Below, piece by piece: positions 7,437-15,731 of a stretch of 64,000 nucleotides of DNA. Position 1 is the stretch's first letter; each line of letters opens with the position of its first letter. The notes under the pieces were generated by a model. The model had not been told where the DNA came from, ran no database searches, and saw nothing but the letters and a program-made list of their open reading frames with translations. This DNA is from an uncultured Psychroserpens sp. (GTDB lineage: Bacteria; Bacteroidota; Bacteroidia; Flavobacteriales; Flavobacteriaceae): contig NZ_CANMRL010000003.1 of assembly GCF_947500255.1 (NCBI RefSeq), positions 434,001 through 498,000 on the forward strand. Direction: 5' to 3'. A program made the translations under genes and the position numbers.

Positions 7437-7589
7437 ATGAAAAAACAAAACATTTGGGTTATTTTTCTCACCTTAGGATTAATTTGGATCATTGTTGGTC
7501 TTGGTATATATCCAAATACAGGAATTTGGCCACTAGGCGTCATTTTTTTAATTGTTGGCATGTTACTAAAAATTGGTACTGTAAAATAA
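7437..7589 (+). CDS. 50-residue two-helix membrane protein
   Basis: Short ORF: MKKQNIWVIFLTLGLIWIIVG, a turn (LGIYPNTGIWP), then a second helix (LGVIFLIVGMLLKIG) and a lysine end. The two well-formed transmembrane segments with a positively charged N-terminus, and a regulon-type promoter at the right distance, argue that it is real. No function is recognised. It ends 4 nt before the stop of the converging ABC ATPase gene. Confidence 0.65.
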   Translation: MKKQNIWVIFLTLGLIWIIVGLGIYPNTGIWPLGVIFLIVGMLLKIGTVK

Positions 7590-7593
7590 TACC

Positions 7594-8268
7594 TTAGCTA
7601 ATAATTTTCCCGTCACCCATTTGAATGATTCTATCTGTTTTATTGGCAAAATCTTCGTCATGGGTCACCACGAGAAGCGATAAACCTTGCTCCTCACTCA
7701 ACTGTTTAAAAATATTAAATACATTTTCAGAATTATAGCTGTCTAAATTTCCTGTAGGTTCATCTCCCATGATAATCGATGGGTTGTTTATAAGCGCTCT
7801 CGCAATAGCAACACGCTGTTTTTCTCCACCAGAAACTCGTGATGCTCGTTTTTTTGCCAAATGATCTATATTTAGAATCTTTAGTTTATTCATGGCATCA
7901 TGCTCTATTTCCTGTAGCGTTTTTTCTCCTAATTTTTTAGCAGGCAGCATCACATTTTCCAATACGGAAAATTCAGATAGTAAATAATGAAACTGAAATA
8001 CAAAACCTATATGCTTGTTGCGCAAATATGATAAATGTTCTCTTGTTTCATTGGTTACCAATTTCTGATTTAAAAACAGCTCGCCCTCATAATCAGTATC
8101 CATTGTAGAAAGAATATACAGCAATGTAGATTTTCCGCAACCAGACTTACCCATAATTGAAGTAAACTCACCTTGTCTAATTTGAAAGTTGATATCCTTT
8201 AGCACATGAAATAATACCGGTTTTTTGAAGTATTTGTTGATATGTTTTGCTTCTAGTACAACACTCAT
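7594..8268 (-). CDS. ABC transporter ATP-binding protein (LolD/MacB type)
   Basis: 224-residue ATPase. Walker A GKSGCGKST, Q-loop FVFQFHYLLSEFSVLENVMLP, signature RVSGGEKQRVAIARAL, Walker B IIMGDEPTGNLDS and THD are all present; the GNLDS and LLSEFSVLENV segments mark the LolD/MacB/FtsE group. I take ATG 8268 (MSVVLEAKH) as the start because it lies just after the permease stop at 8270; the longer reading frame to 8376 would run backwards into the permease and adds 36 residues without a family match. It pairs with the FtsX-like permease and adaptor upstream. Confidence 0.9.
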   Translation of the reverse strand: MSVVLEAKHINKYFKKPVLFHVLKDINFQIRQGEFTSIMGKSGCGKSTLLYILSTMDTDYEGELFLNQKLVTNETREHLSYLRNKHIGFVFQFHYLLSEFSVLENVMLPAKKLGEKTLQEIEHDAMNKLKILNIDHLAKKRASRVSGGEKQRVAIARALINNPSIIMGDEPTGNLDSYNSENVFNIFKQLSEEQGLSLLVVTHDEDFANKTDRIIQMGDGKIIS

Positions 8269-8269
8269 T

Positions 8270-9532
8270 TTATTGGCCTCTAATAATTCTAACTGGATCA
8301 ATCTTTTTTGCTTTTTTTGAAGGCAAATAACCTGCAAGAAATGTTGAAAGCATAGCAAATGAAAAACCGATAACAAAAAATAATGGATTCATATTTATAG
8401 GATAGGTCGCCACTGTTGGCAATGCTTCTGTTTGAAATGGAATTGTACCAATCAAACTCGCTAATCCAAAACCTATAAGTAAACCTAATACACCTCCAAC
8501 AAAACCAATAATCATTGCTTGGCTCATAAAAATAAGTTGAACATCTTTACCCGAAAACCCTGTGGCTTTTAATATTGCAATATCATTCATCTTTTCATAA
8601 ATAAGCATATTCAATATGTTATAAATGCCAAATCCTGCAACAATCAACAATGTCACAGATACTGCATATGTGATAAGGTTTCGTATGGTAGTTCCTGTTT
8701 CAAATTGTGCATTAGCTGTCTTAATATCTATGGCTTTGAGCTTAAACTGTTGCTCTATTTTTTTTGATAGCGGAAGAGCTTGATCAATATCATATAATTT
8801 GACATTGATATCTGTAATATAGTTTTTAGCTTCACCTAAAACACGTTGTACTGTTTTTATATTTGTAAAGCTTTGAATAGCATCGAGATCTGCAATACCA
8901 CTTTGGTAGAAGCCGACAATTTTTAAAGAAAAATTTCCTCCATTAATCGGACTAATTTGAATACGGTCTCCAACTTTTAATGACATCTTTTTGGCAATAC
9001 CTATGCCTAGTAAAATGCCATTATCTGAATTATGCAAAGCTTCAGCCGAACCTTCAACGATATAATCTCCCATATTAAAAAGCCTCGCTTCATCAATAGG
9101 GTTTATACCTGTGAGATTTCCACCAATTTCAATAGATCCTGCGATATAAAAAATTTGTGTTTTAATCTGTGGAAGAGCTCCTCGAACATTTGCATCCTTT
9201 TCCAAATAACTAATAATTGGCAAAGCATTATGTATTTTTTTCTGACTTAATTTCGGTTTGATAGAATGCACAACATTAAAACTATTCTTAACATCATCAT
9301 ATAGTGAAATAGGCTGCTTTTTAGAAGGCTCTATTTCATTATAAATGTGAACATGTGGCGTTTGATTTAAGATCAAGTCATCTAACATCATATTTAGTCC
9401 TGTCATAAAACAAACCAATGTGATATAAGATCCAATGCCAAAGGTCACACCTAGTGCTGCCGTTGATGTTTGCTTAATTTTGGTAAGCAAATGTGTTTTA
9501 GCAATGTTTAGTATAACCTTCCAATTAATCAT
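8270..9532 (-). CDS. FtsX-like ABC transporter permease (LolC/E or MacB-like)
   Basis: 420-residue permease with an N-terminal helix (about 22-45), a ~230-residue extracytoplasmic domain (MacB-PCD type) and three C-terminal helices (about 280-305, 333-360, 378-405). The ILKATGFSGKDVQLIFMSQAMIIGFVGGVLGLLIGF stretch is typical of the FtsX domain, and the C-terminus PSKKAKKIDPVRIIRG is the classic ending. The start codon overlaps the adaptor stop by 1 nt (TAATG). With the adaptor and ATPase it makes a tripartite-type exporter; the cargo is unknown. Confidence 0.9.
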   Translation of the reverse strand: MINWKVILNIAKTHLLTKIKQTSTAALGVTFGIGSYITLVCFMTGLNMMLDDLILNQTPHVHIYNEIEPSKKQPISLYDDVKNSFNVVHSIKPKLSQKKIHNALPIISYLEKDANVRGALPQIKTQIFYIAGSIEIGGNLTGINPIDEARLFNMGDYIVEGSAEALHNSDNGILLGIGIAKKMSLKVGDRIQISPINGGNFSLKIVGFYQSGIADLDAIQSFTNIKTVQRVLGEAKNYITDINVKLYDIDQALPLSKKIEQQFKLKAIDIKTANAQFETGTTIRNLITYAVSVTLLIVAGFGIYNILNMLIYEKMNDIAILKATGFSGKDVQLIFMSQAMIIGFVGGVLGLLIGFGLASLIGTIPFQTEALPTVATYPINMNPLFFVIGFSFAMLSTFLAGYLPSKKAKKIDPVRIIRGQ

Positions 9533-10611
9533 TAGTCTGGTTTATAAATGAATGTATCTTTACTCAGCCCAGAAAGCACTTCTACATACTCCATATTTTG
9601 TAAGCCTATTGTGATGGTCACCAAACCATTTTCTGTTTTTACTTTATTGTTATCAATTAAATAAGCCTTAGGTATAGTAAGTACCTTATCTTTTCGTTCT
9701 ATTATGATATTAGCTTCTCCAGACAATCCAGGATACAAAACTTTTGGAGCCTCAATAAATTGGGCTTCAACGATAAAGGTTTGATTGCGTTCATCTTTCT
9801 TAGGGTAAATCTTTGTGATTTCTCCATTAAATATGTTGTCATTATAAGCATCTAGACTAATTAAAACATCTTGGCCTTTGTGTATGGATACGATATCAAC
9901 TTCATCTACTAACAATTCAATTATGAATCTTTTGGCACTTCCTATGCTTGCTATTGGCTCCATGCTTGTAACAATTTCACCAGGTTCTTTATAAATAGCA
10001 TAGATTTTGCCATCTATTTTACTTTCAACAGTAAAATCCTTTGAAGCTATAGATGCTGTTTGGTAATTGTTTTCTGCTTGATTTACAGCTGTCTGTAATT
10101 CATTTTTAGTCCTGTTATATTTGCTTTGCAGAAGACGTAATTGGTTAGATGCTAATTCATAGTTAAGTTTTTTAGAATCGTACTGATTTTTAGATCCTAT
10201 ATTTTGATTCCACAGGTTTTTTTGTCTAAAATAATTAACAGAATCATTTACACGTTTGAGTTTGGCGGCCTCAATTTCATCCTGAATACCGCTTAAAATA
10301 GCTGCTCTTCCATTGTAATTCTCTCTAGCTAGATCTAAGGCCAACTTGGCATTTTGGGTATTTAGTTTAGGTGTACTATTTATAATTTGAAATAAAGGAT
10401 CATTTTTAAAAACTAAATCACCTTCATCCACTAGATTAGCATCTAATAGTCCCGATACAATTGCATAGGCTTGATAAAGACTATCTGGCTGAATGGTTAC
10501 TGAAGAATATACAGATTCCGTTAATGATTTTTCTTCTGGTAGAATTTTTTCTTGTGCATTAGAACAAGACAAAAAGATAAATAACATCATTGTGTAACTC
10601 AAGACTCTCAT
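9532..10611 (-). CDS. Periplasmic adaptor (HlyD/RND-type membrane fusion) lipoprotein
   Basis: 359 residues. The N-terminus MRVLSYTMMLFIFLSCSNAQ has a lipobox (FLSC), so it is probably a lipoprotein. It has a biotinyl-lipoyl-like half (YAIVSGLLDANLVDEGDLVFKNDPLF), a long coiled-coil hairpin (about 85-185) and a beta-barrel domain (FIIELLVDEVDIVSIHKGQDV; VLYPGLSGEANIIIE). It links the inner-membrane ABC exporter to an outer-membrane channel; no TolC-like gene lies beside it. It is 25 nt downstream of the WG-repeat gene in the same operon. Confidence 0.87.
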   Translation of the reverse strand: MRVLSYTMMLFIFLSCSNAQEKILPEEKSLTESVYSSVTIQPDSLYQAYAIVSGLLDANLVDEGDLVFKNDPLFQIINSTPKLNTQNAKLALDLARENYNGRAAILSGIQDEIEAAKLKRVNDSVNYFRQKNLWNQNIGSKNQYDSKKLNYELASNQLRLLQSKYNRTKNELQTAVNQAENNYQTASIASKDFTVESKIDGKIYAIYKEPGEIVTSMEPIASIGSAKRFIIELLVDEVDIVSIHKGQDVLISLDAYNDNIFNGEITKIYPKKDERNQTFIVEAQFIEAPKVLYPGLSGEANIIIERKDKVLTIPKAYLIDNNKVKTENGLVTITIGLQNMEYVEVLSGLSKDTFIYKPD

Positions 10612-10636
10612 AGCTAATTATGATTGTATTTATTGA

Positions 10637-11245
10637 TTAATTGCTAGTGATGATGGTCCATTTATTTTTTTTCTTTATAGCATAAAGTTCATCAGCTATT
10701 TGTTTGGTAGTAATTTGAGGAGGTTTTTTTAAGAATTTCTTGTCCAAAACAACATTTACTGGCTTTTTTGTAAGATATGTTTTAACTGCTCCATCGACAT
10801 CAATGGCGACTTCATAATATTTATAATACACCACGTTTTTACCTAACGCTTCATTTCTTCCAACAGTTTCGGTTATGAGTTCTAGTACAATTGCCAAACC
10901 ATTATGAAAATTAGTGGCATTTAAATATTGAGGTTCAACTATAGTTTTTCCCGAAGTATCTATATAACCAAAATAAGAAATACCGTCTTTTACGGTTTTA
11001 ATCAAACACCTTTTTTCTGTAAATATCGGATAACTTCCTTTTGTATTAGTAGTAGTAACCAAATCAGTTCTAAAATCGACAACAATAGTCCCTTTTTCAT
11101 TAATAAATGCCCACTTACCATCTTTCTCTATAGCTGCAAAGCCATCATGAAATGGTGAAATATAACTAAGGTTGTCTATTGTTTGTGTGAATCCGGAAAA
11201 TGGCATAGCTATTACGATTAAAAAGAAGAGTGTGATCGTTTTCAT
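10637..11245 (-). CDS. Secreted WG-repeat protein
   Basis: 202 residues with a signal peptide (MKTITLFFLIVIAMPFSGFTQ). WG/KWGxId-type beta-hairpin repeats are visible: DGKWAFINEKGTIVV, YFGYIDTSGKTIVEPQYLNATNFHNGLAIVLE, and a degenerate KKKNKWTIITSN at the C-terminus. Such repeats build small beta-sheet domains with no known enzymatic activity. It is the first gene of the exporter operon, so a role as a periplasmic partner of the exporter is possible (inference). Confidence 0.75.
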   Translation of the reverse strand: MKTITLFFLIVIAMPFSGFTQTIDNLSYISPFHDGFAAIEKDGKWAFINEKGTIVVDFRTDLVTTTNTKGSYPIFTEKRCLIKTVKDGISYFGYIDTSGKTIVEPQYLNATNFHNGLAIVLELITETVGRNEALGKNVVYYKYYEVAIDVDGAVKTYLTKKPVNVVLDKKFLKKPPQITTKQIADELYAIKKKNKWTIITSN

Positions 11246-11272
11246 GATGTCAACATTTTTAAATTAGTACTG

Positions 11273-11315
11273 CAAAATTAGTATGGAACACATTGCTATA
11301 AAATGATATTGGTCA
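11273..11315 (-). promoter_or_regulatory. TGA-N6-TCA promoter for the WG protein/ABC exporter operon
   Basis: The operator at 11304-11315 reads TGACCAATATCA on the minus strand. The perfect TAATTTTG at 11280-11273 has 35-nt spacing. The inferred leader to ATG 11245 is ~23 nt. Confidence 0.78.
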
Positions 11316-11344
11316 GACTCATACAATTATATAGCAGATGTCAA

Positions 11345-11734
11345 CTACTTTTTAAATTCAATACTAAGCTTAGCTAGCATCATAAGCTCTGACTTATTCT
11401 GACCAGAAAAACTTGACGCTATCTTACTAGCCGTTTGTAAAATAAGAGACTTCATTTTAGAACTAAATAAGGCTTCGTTGTTTCGTTTAAACAACATAAA
11501 GTTGTTGTAACAAACTTCAGCGTTATATTCATGATCTAAATGCAACCACTCAAATGTATCTATGATAGTTGCCTTTGAGCAAATGGTAGAATTATCTAAA
11601 AATGTCCATTCATTATCTAAAACTTCTTTGAGTTTATTGAATTCTTCAGGTCTTACATTTTTATCTACAGCTGCAATAGCGTAAAATAATTTACCCAAAT
11701 GCTGACAAAATTTAGCATCTACTTTTTCACTCAT
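11345..11734 (-). CDS. TerB-like helical protein
   Basis: 129 residues, all helical. The N-terminus KLFYAIAAVDKNVRPEEFNKLKEVLDNEW resembles the first helices of TerB-like (tellurite resistance B / DjlA N-terminal) domains, which have acidic residues in the DxxxxxEE position. The rest (MMLAKLSIEFKK) is consistent in length. Function is unknown. It is a single gene divergent from the LOV kinase, with a regulon promoter. Confidence 0.55.
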   Translation of the reverse strand: MSEKVDAKFCQHLGKLFYAIAAVDKNVRPEEFNKLKEVLDNEWTFLDNSTICSKATIIDTFEWLHLDHEYNAEVCYNNFMLFKRNNEALFSSKMKSLILQTASKIASSFSGQNKSELMMLAKLSIEFKK

Positions 11735-11757
11735 GATTTAATTAAATTGATGATTCT

Positions 11758-11800
11758 TAAATATAAATGCTTTAATGGGTACCTCACATGATATAAATCA
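11758..11800 (-). promoter_or_regulatory. TGA-N6-TCA promoter for the TerB-like gene; possible autoregulatory site
   Basis: The operator at 11789-11800 reads TGATTTATATCA on the minus strand, with TATATTTA at 11765-11758 and 35-nt spacing; the leader to ATG 11734 is ~19 nt. On the plus strand no -10-like element sits at 35 nt, but the operator is 67 nt before the kinase ATG and could influence it. Confidence 0.68.
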
Positions 11801-11867
11801 GTTATTAATCGATTAAAATACCTTTTTTTCGTATTTTTAAAATGGTAGCATTCTTTTCATAAAAACT

Positions 11868-13748
11868 ATGTTTCAGCAAGACCAAGAAATATTTAATACA
11901 CTATTCCAAGCAATTTCTGAAGGCGTTATCATTATTGATAACAATCAACACATCATGGAAATTAATTCAACTGCTGAATCCATATTTGGCTATGAAAAAG
12001 GGGAACTCATTCAACGAGAGTTGAACACTTTATTGCCTTCAAATTACCATCAGAGTCATGCTAAGCATATTGAAAAATTTGTCAAGAAAGGAAAGCGGAG
12101 ACGTATGGGAGAAGCCTCAGATATTTTCGGTGTAAAAAAAAGCGGAGATATTATTGCGCTTGAGATAGAGCTTAACCCCTTTACAATTTATAACAAAACC
12201 TATGTCATGGCATTGATCAAGGATGTTTCAGAAATAAAAGAAACTCAAAAAGATCTTATGTTAAAGAGCAAGGCTCTACAATCTGCAAGTAATGGTATTA
12301 TTATTACTGATGCCTTAAAACCTGACAACCCAATTATTTATTTTAATTCGGCATTTCAAAACCTAACTGGATATTCAAGCAAAGAAATATTACATCACAA
12401 TTGTAGGTTTTTACAAGGTAAGGACACAGACCAATTACCACTTAAAACATTGAGAGCTGCAATAAAAAAAGGCAAAAGTTGTCAAGTTACATTGCGCAAT
12501 TACAAAAAGGATGGGACATTATTTTGGAATGACCTGTACACTATGCCAATAACAAATGCGAAAGGAACAATAACACACTTTATCGGGATTCAGAATGATG
12601 TAACACAGCGAAGAAAAGCGGAAGCCGAACGTAATCATCTGTCAACCATTTTTGATGAATCTCTCAATGAAATATATGTTTTTGATGCCCACACCTTAAA
12701 ATTTGTAAATGTCAATTATGGCGCACAAAAAAATAGCGGCTATACTATTGAAGAACTAAAGCAAATGACACCTTTAGATCTAAAAACTCAAGAAGATGAA
12801 ATTACATTTAGAAAAAACACTGATGTTTTATTAAAAAAGAATGTTGAAAAAATAGAATTTGAAGCCATACACCAAAGAAAAGATGGCACAACCTATCCCG
12901 TTGAAGTACATTTGCAACTTTCAAGTTTAGGTGACAACGAAGTTTTTGTAGCTATCATTCTAGACATCACCGAGCGTAAAAATTACACTGAAAAACTTGA
13001 GAATACAGTAGAAGAACGAACAGAACAACTTAAAGCAGCTTTATCAAAAGAAAAAGAACTCAATGAACTAAAAACCAGATTCTTATCTTTAGTTTCACAT
13101 GAATTCAAAACACCTCTAAGCGGTATTTTAACGTCAACTGTTCTGTTGAGTAAATATCAATTAACCGAAGAACAAAATAGAAGAGATAAACATATTAAAA
13201 CGATCTCAGATAAAGTACATTACTTAAATAATATTTTAAATGATTTTCTATCGCTAGAAAAATTAGAAACAGGGAAACTGACATACAGTTTTAGCAATTT
13301 TAAATTAAGCAAAGTTGTAGATGAAGTGATTTATAATGCCAATATGCTTTTAAAAGAAGGTCAGTCTATTAAGTATCCAGATAATGTGAATGACTTATCC
13401 CTTTATCAAGATGAGAAAATTGTCGAACTTATATTATCAAATTTAGTCAATAATGCCATTAAATATTCTCCAGAGCATTCGGTTATAACCATAGCCATTA
13501 AGCAAGATCATGACGTAACTACCATCCAAGTCCAAGACAATGGAATAGGAATTCCGAAGGCAGATCAGAAAAGTATTTTTGAGCGTTATTTTAGAGCAGA
13601 AAATGTAATTAATACGCAAGGTACTGGTATAGGTCTAAACATTGCAAAACATCATTTAGAAAATTTAGGTGGCACTGTTTATTTTGAAAGTGAAGAACAA
13701 AAAGGTACCACATTTACAATAACATTACCTAATACTGTAAAACAATGA
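11868..13748 (+). CDS. PAS-LOV-PAS histidine kinase (predicted blue-light sensor)
   Basis: 626 residues, no membrane segment, so a soluble sensor kinase. Domains: PAS1 about 8-125; LOV about 133-250; PAS3 about 256-372; a coiled linker; HisKA with SHEFKTPL (phospho-acceptor His411); HATPase with N-box (NLVNNAIKYSP, 525-535), G1 DNGIG (557-561) and GTGIGL (585-590). The LOV domain has the photoactive motif NCRFLQ with Cys179 and the FMN-contacting Asn211, Asn221 and Gln242 in the expected contexts (RNYKKDG, FWNDLY, FIGIQND). PAS1 resembles FixL, with His64 where FixL carries its haem ligand. Its stop overlaps the response-regulator start by 4 nt (ATGA). Light sensing is predicted from residues, not shown. 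Confidence 0.9.
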   Translation: MFQQDQEIFNTLFQAISEGVIIIDNNQHIMEINSTAESIFGYEKGELIQRELNTLLPSNYHQSHAKHIEKFVKKGKRRRMGEASDIFGVKKSGDIIALEIELNPFTIYNKTYVMALIKDVSEIKETQKDLMLKSKALQSASNGIIITDALKPDNPIIYFNSAFQNLTGYSSKEILHHNCRFLQGKDTDQLPLKTLRAAIKKGKSCQVTLRNYKKDGTLFWNDLYTMPITNAKGTITHFIGIQNDVTQRRKAEAERNHLSTIFDESLNEIYVFDAHTLKFVNVNYGAQKNSGYTIEELKQMTPLDLKTQEDEITFRKNTDVLLKKNVEKIEFEAIHQRKDGTTYPVEVHLQLSSLGDNEVFVAIILDITERKNYTEKLENTVEERTEQLKAALSKEKELNELKTRFLSLVSHEFKTPLSGILTSTVLLSKYQLTEEQNRRDKHIKTISDKVHYLNNILNDFLSLEKLETGKLTYSFSNFKLSKVVDEVIYNANMLLKEGQSIKYPDNVNDLSLYQDEKIVELILSNLVNNAIKYSPEHSVITIAIKQDHDVTTIQVQDNGIGIPKADQKSIFERYFRAENVINTQGTGIGLNIAKHHLENLGGTVYFESEEQKGTTFTITLPNTVKQ

Positions 13749-14800
13749 AAACCATTTTACTTATTGAAGATGATGTCGTTCTAAGGGAAAATACCGCAGA
13801 ACTTTTAGAGCTTTCGCATTATAAAGTAATCACTACTTCAAATGGCAATACTGGTATTGATATGGCAAGAGAACACTCACCAGATATTATCATTTGTGAT
13901 ATTATGATGCCTGAGCTTGATGGATATGAAACTCTTAAAATCCTATCTCAAGATGATACGACGAAATATATTCCATTTATTTTTTTATCTGCCAAAACTG
14001 AACATAAAGATGTAAGAAAAGGCATGAATATGGGTGCAGATGACTACATCACAAAGCCTTTCACAGAGGACGAGCTTATTAGTGCTATTGAAAGTCGTTT
14101 AGCAAAAGCATCTATACTAAAAGATACAAGAGCTAACACTAACACTTCAATAAAAGACATCAATAGAAATGAATTAAAATCACTCAACGATCTAAAAAAC
14201 TATTTTGATGATCATGGTACTGCATTTATATTCGAAAAAGATGCCATTATTTACCGCGAAGGCGATCATTCTAATTATATCTTCCTTATCACCAAAGGAT
14301 CTGTAAAATGTCATCAAATAGATGATCAAGGCAAAGAACTTGTCACAACATTATATAAAGAAGATGATCTATTTGGTTATACCTCATTTACGAATAATTT
14401 GCCACACAGAGAAACAGCCATGGCTATTGGAAATGTTCAGCTCGTAGGTATTTCGATTATCGAGTTTAACCAAATCTTAAATAACAACCATAAATTGGCT
14501 TTGGAGTTAATGCAGTTATTATCTGATGACCTATTGCTAATGAAGAATCAATTATTAGAAATGGCTTATGGTTCGGTAAATAAAAAAACTGCAGCCACTA
14601 TTATAAAGTTTTCAGAAAAAATAAATCGCAAACCTGAAGATCCTATTAAGATATCACGAAGCGATTTAGCTAGTGTTGCTGGTGTTGCTACTGAAACTTT
14701 AATTAGAGCGCTAACAAACTTTAAAAAGCAAGGTATCATAAACATCGAAGGACGAAATATTAAAGTTGTTGATCTAGAAAAGCTAAAATCCATCAGTTAA
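13745..14800 (+). CDS. Response regulator fused to CRP/FNR-type DNA-binding module
   Basis: 351 residues. A receiver domain (1-120) has the acidic pocket EDD (8-10), phospho-acceptor Asp52 (CDIMMPELDG) and Lys104 (ITKPF). A cyclic-nucleotide-binding-like beta-roll (about 150-265) lacks the cAMP-contacting GE pair and, apart from Cys189, any cysteines that could carry an FNR Fe-S cluster. A C-terminal Crp-type winged helix (about 300-348) has recognition helix VATETLIRAL: Glu317 and Arg321 match CRP Glu181 and Arg185, while CRP Arg180 is Thr316. Activity is therefore probably set by phosphorylation from the coupled LOV kinase. I propose that it binds the TGA-N6-TCA sites found throughout the cluster. 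Confidence 0.88.
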   Translation: MKTILLIEDDVVLRENTAELLELSHYKVITTSNGNTGIDMAREHSPDIIICDIMMPELDGYETLKILSQDDTTKYIPFIFLSAKTEHKDVRKGMNMGADDYITKPFTEDELISAIESRLAKASILKDTRANTNTSIKDINRNELKSLNDLKNYFDDHGTAFIFEKDAIIYREGDHSNYIFLITKGSVKCHQIDDQGKELVTTLYKEDDLFGYTSFTNNLPHRETAMAIGNVQLVGISIIEFNQILNNNHKLALELMQLLSDDLLLMKNQLLEMAYGSVNKKTAATIIKFSEKINRKPEDPIKISRSDLASVAGVATETLIRALTNFKKQGIINIEGRNIKVVDLEKLKSIS

Positions 14801-14807
14801 CTAAACA

Positions 14808-14850
14808 TGACTAATATCATTTATGAAATGACATCTTACTAATACATTTG
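14808..14850 (+). promoter_or_regulatory. TGA-N6-TCA promoter for the first universal stress gene
   Basis: Operator TGACTAATATCA is at 14808-14819 and perfect TACATTTG at 14843-14850, spacing 35 nt. The inferred leader to ATG 14871 is ~16 nt. It starts 8 nt after the response-regulator stop, so the usp transcript is separate from the kinase/regulator operon. Confidence 0.8.
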
Positions 14851-14870
14851 TTTAGTAAAGATGTAGTCAG

Positions 14871-15731
14871 ATGAAAAATATATTACTACCCACTGATTTC
14901 TCGGAAAACTCATGGAATGCCATTAAATACGCTGTCCGTTTTTTTGAAAATTTAGACTGTAACTTTTACGTGTTGCACGTGAATAAACTTAGCAATCTTG
15001 CAGTTAATGATTCACCATTAATATTAAATCAAGATGCTATTGATACCATTTATGTAAAACCTACGAAGCAAAAATTACGCAACATATTAAAGCGTATTTC
15101 AACACTAACAACAAATCATAGAAAGCATAAGTTTTATACACTTTCTGAGTATAATTTTTTTATAGAATCTATTCGTAAAACTGTAGATGAAAAACACATA
15201 GATTGCATTGTAATGGGAACCAAAGGCGCATCAGGCTTGGATAAAATCATTCTAGGAACCAATACAGCAGATGTAATTACAAAAGTAAAATGCAATACAC
15301 TGGCTATTCCAGAGAATGCAGAATTCACAATACCTAGAGAAATTGCATTTCCAACAGATTTTTCGCTGTCCAGCAATTTACATGTTCTTCAACCAATTTC
15401 TGATATTTTAGAACGATTTAAGTCCGTTTTAAGAATACTACATATCAACAAAAACAAAGTTGTTTTAAATAACGATCAAGAAAAAAACAAAGAACTACTA
15501 GAAGATTATTTTAATCATCAAGATTTTAGCTTTCACTATTTAACAGACAAAAAAATTGAACGAGCAGTTCAATGTTTTGTAGAAAGCAGAGATATTAATA
15601 TGATCTGTATGGTTGCTAAAAACCTAAATTACTTTCAGCAAATTCTATTTCATTCAAAGGTTGAACAAATAAGCTATCATACAGATGTACCGTTTTTAGT
15701 ACTTCATGAAAAAAACAAACATTATGGATAA
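14871..15731 (+). CDS. Universal stress protein, tandem UspA domains
   Basis: 286 residues with two UspA domains (about 1-145 and 148-286). The first opens with ILLPTDFSENSWNAIKYA and carries the ATP-binding signature G-x2-G-x9-G-T (GTKGASGLDKIILGT). The second (EIAFPTDFSLSSNL) keeps the opening strand but lacks the nucleotide loop. Such proteins are cytosolic stress and starvation factors that bind ATP. It has its own regulon promoter and overlaps the start of a membrane-protein gene. Confidence 0.9.
   Translation: MKNILLPTDFSENSWNAIKYAVRFFENLDCNFYVLHVNKLSNLAVNDSPLILNQDAIDTIYVKPTKQKLRNILKRISTLTTNHRKHKFYTLSEYNFFIESIRKTVDEKHIDCIVMGTKGASGLDKIILGTNTADVITKVKCNTLAIPENAEFTIPREIAFPTDFSLSSNLHVLQPISDILERFKSVLRILHINKNKVVLNNDQEKNKELLEDYFNHQDFSFHYLTDKKIERAVQCFVESRDINMICMVAKNLNYFQQILFHSKVEQISYHTDVPFLVLHEKNKHYG

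Noticed and set aside
8269-8376. Longer start for the ABC ATPase
   Set aside because: It would overlap the permease by ~107 nt and adds residues without family match; ATG 8268 is one base from the permease stop.
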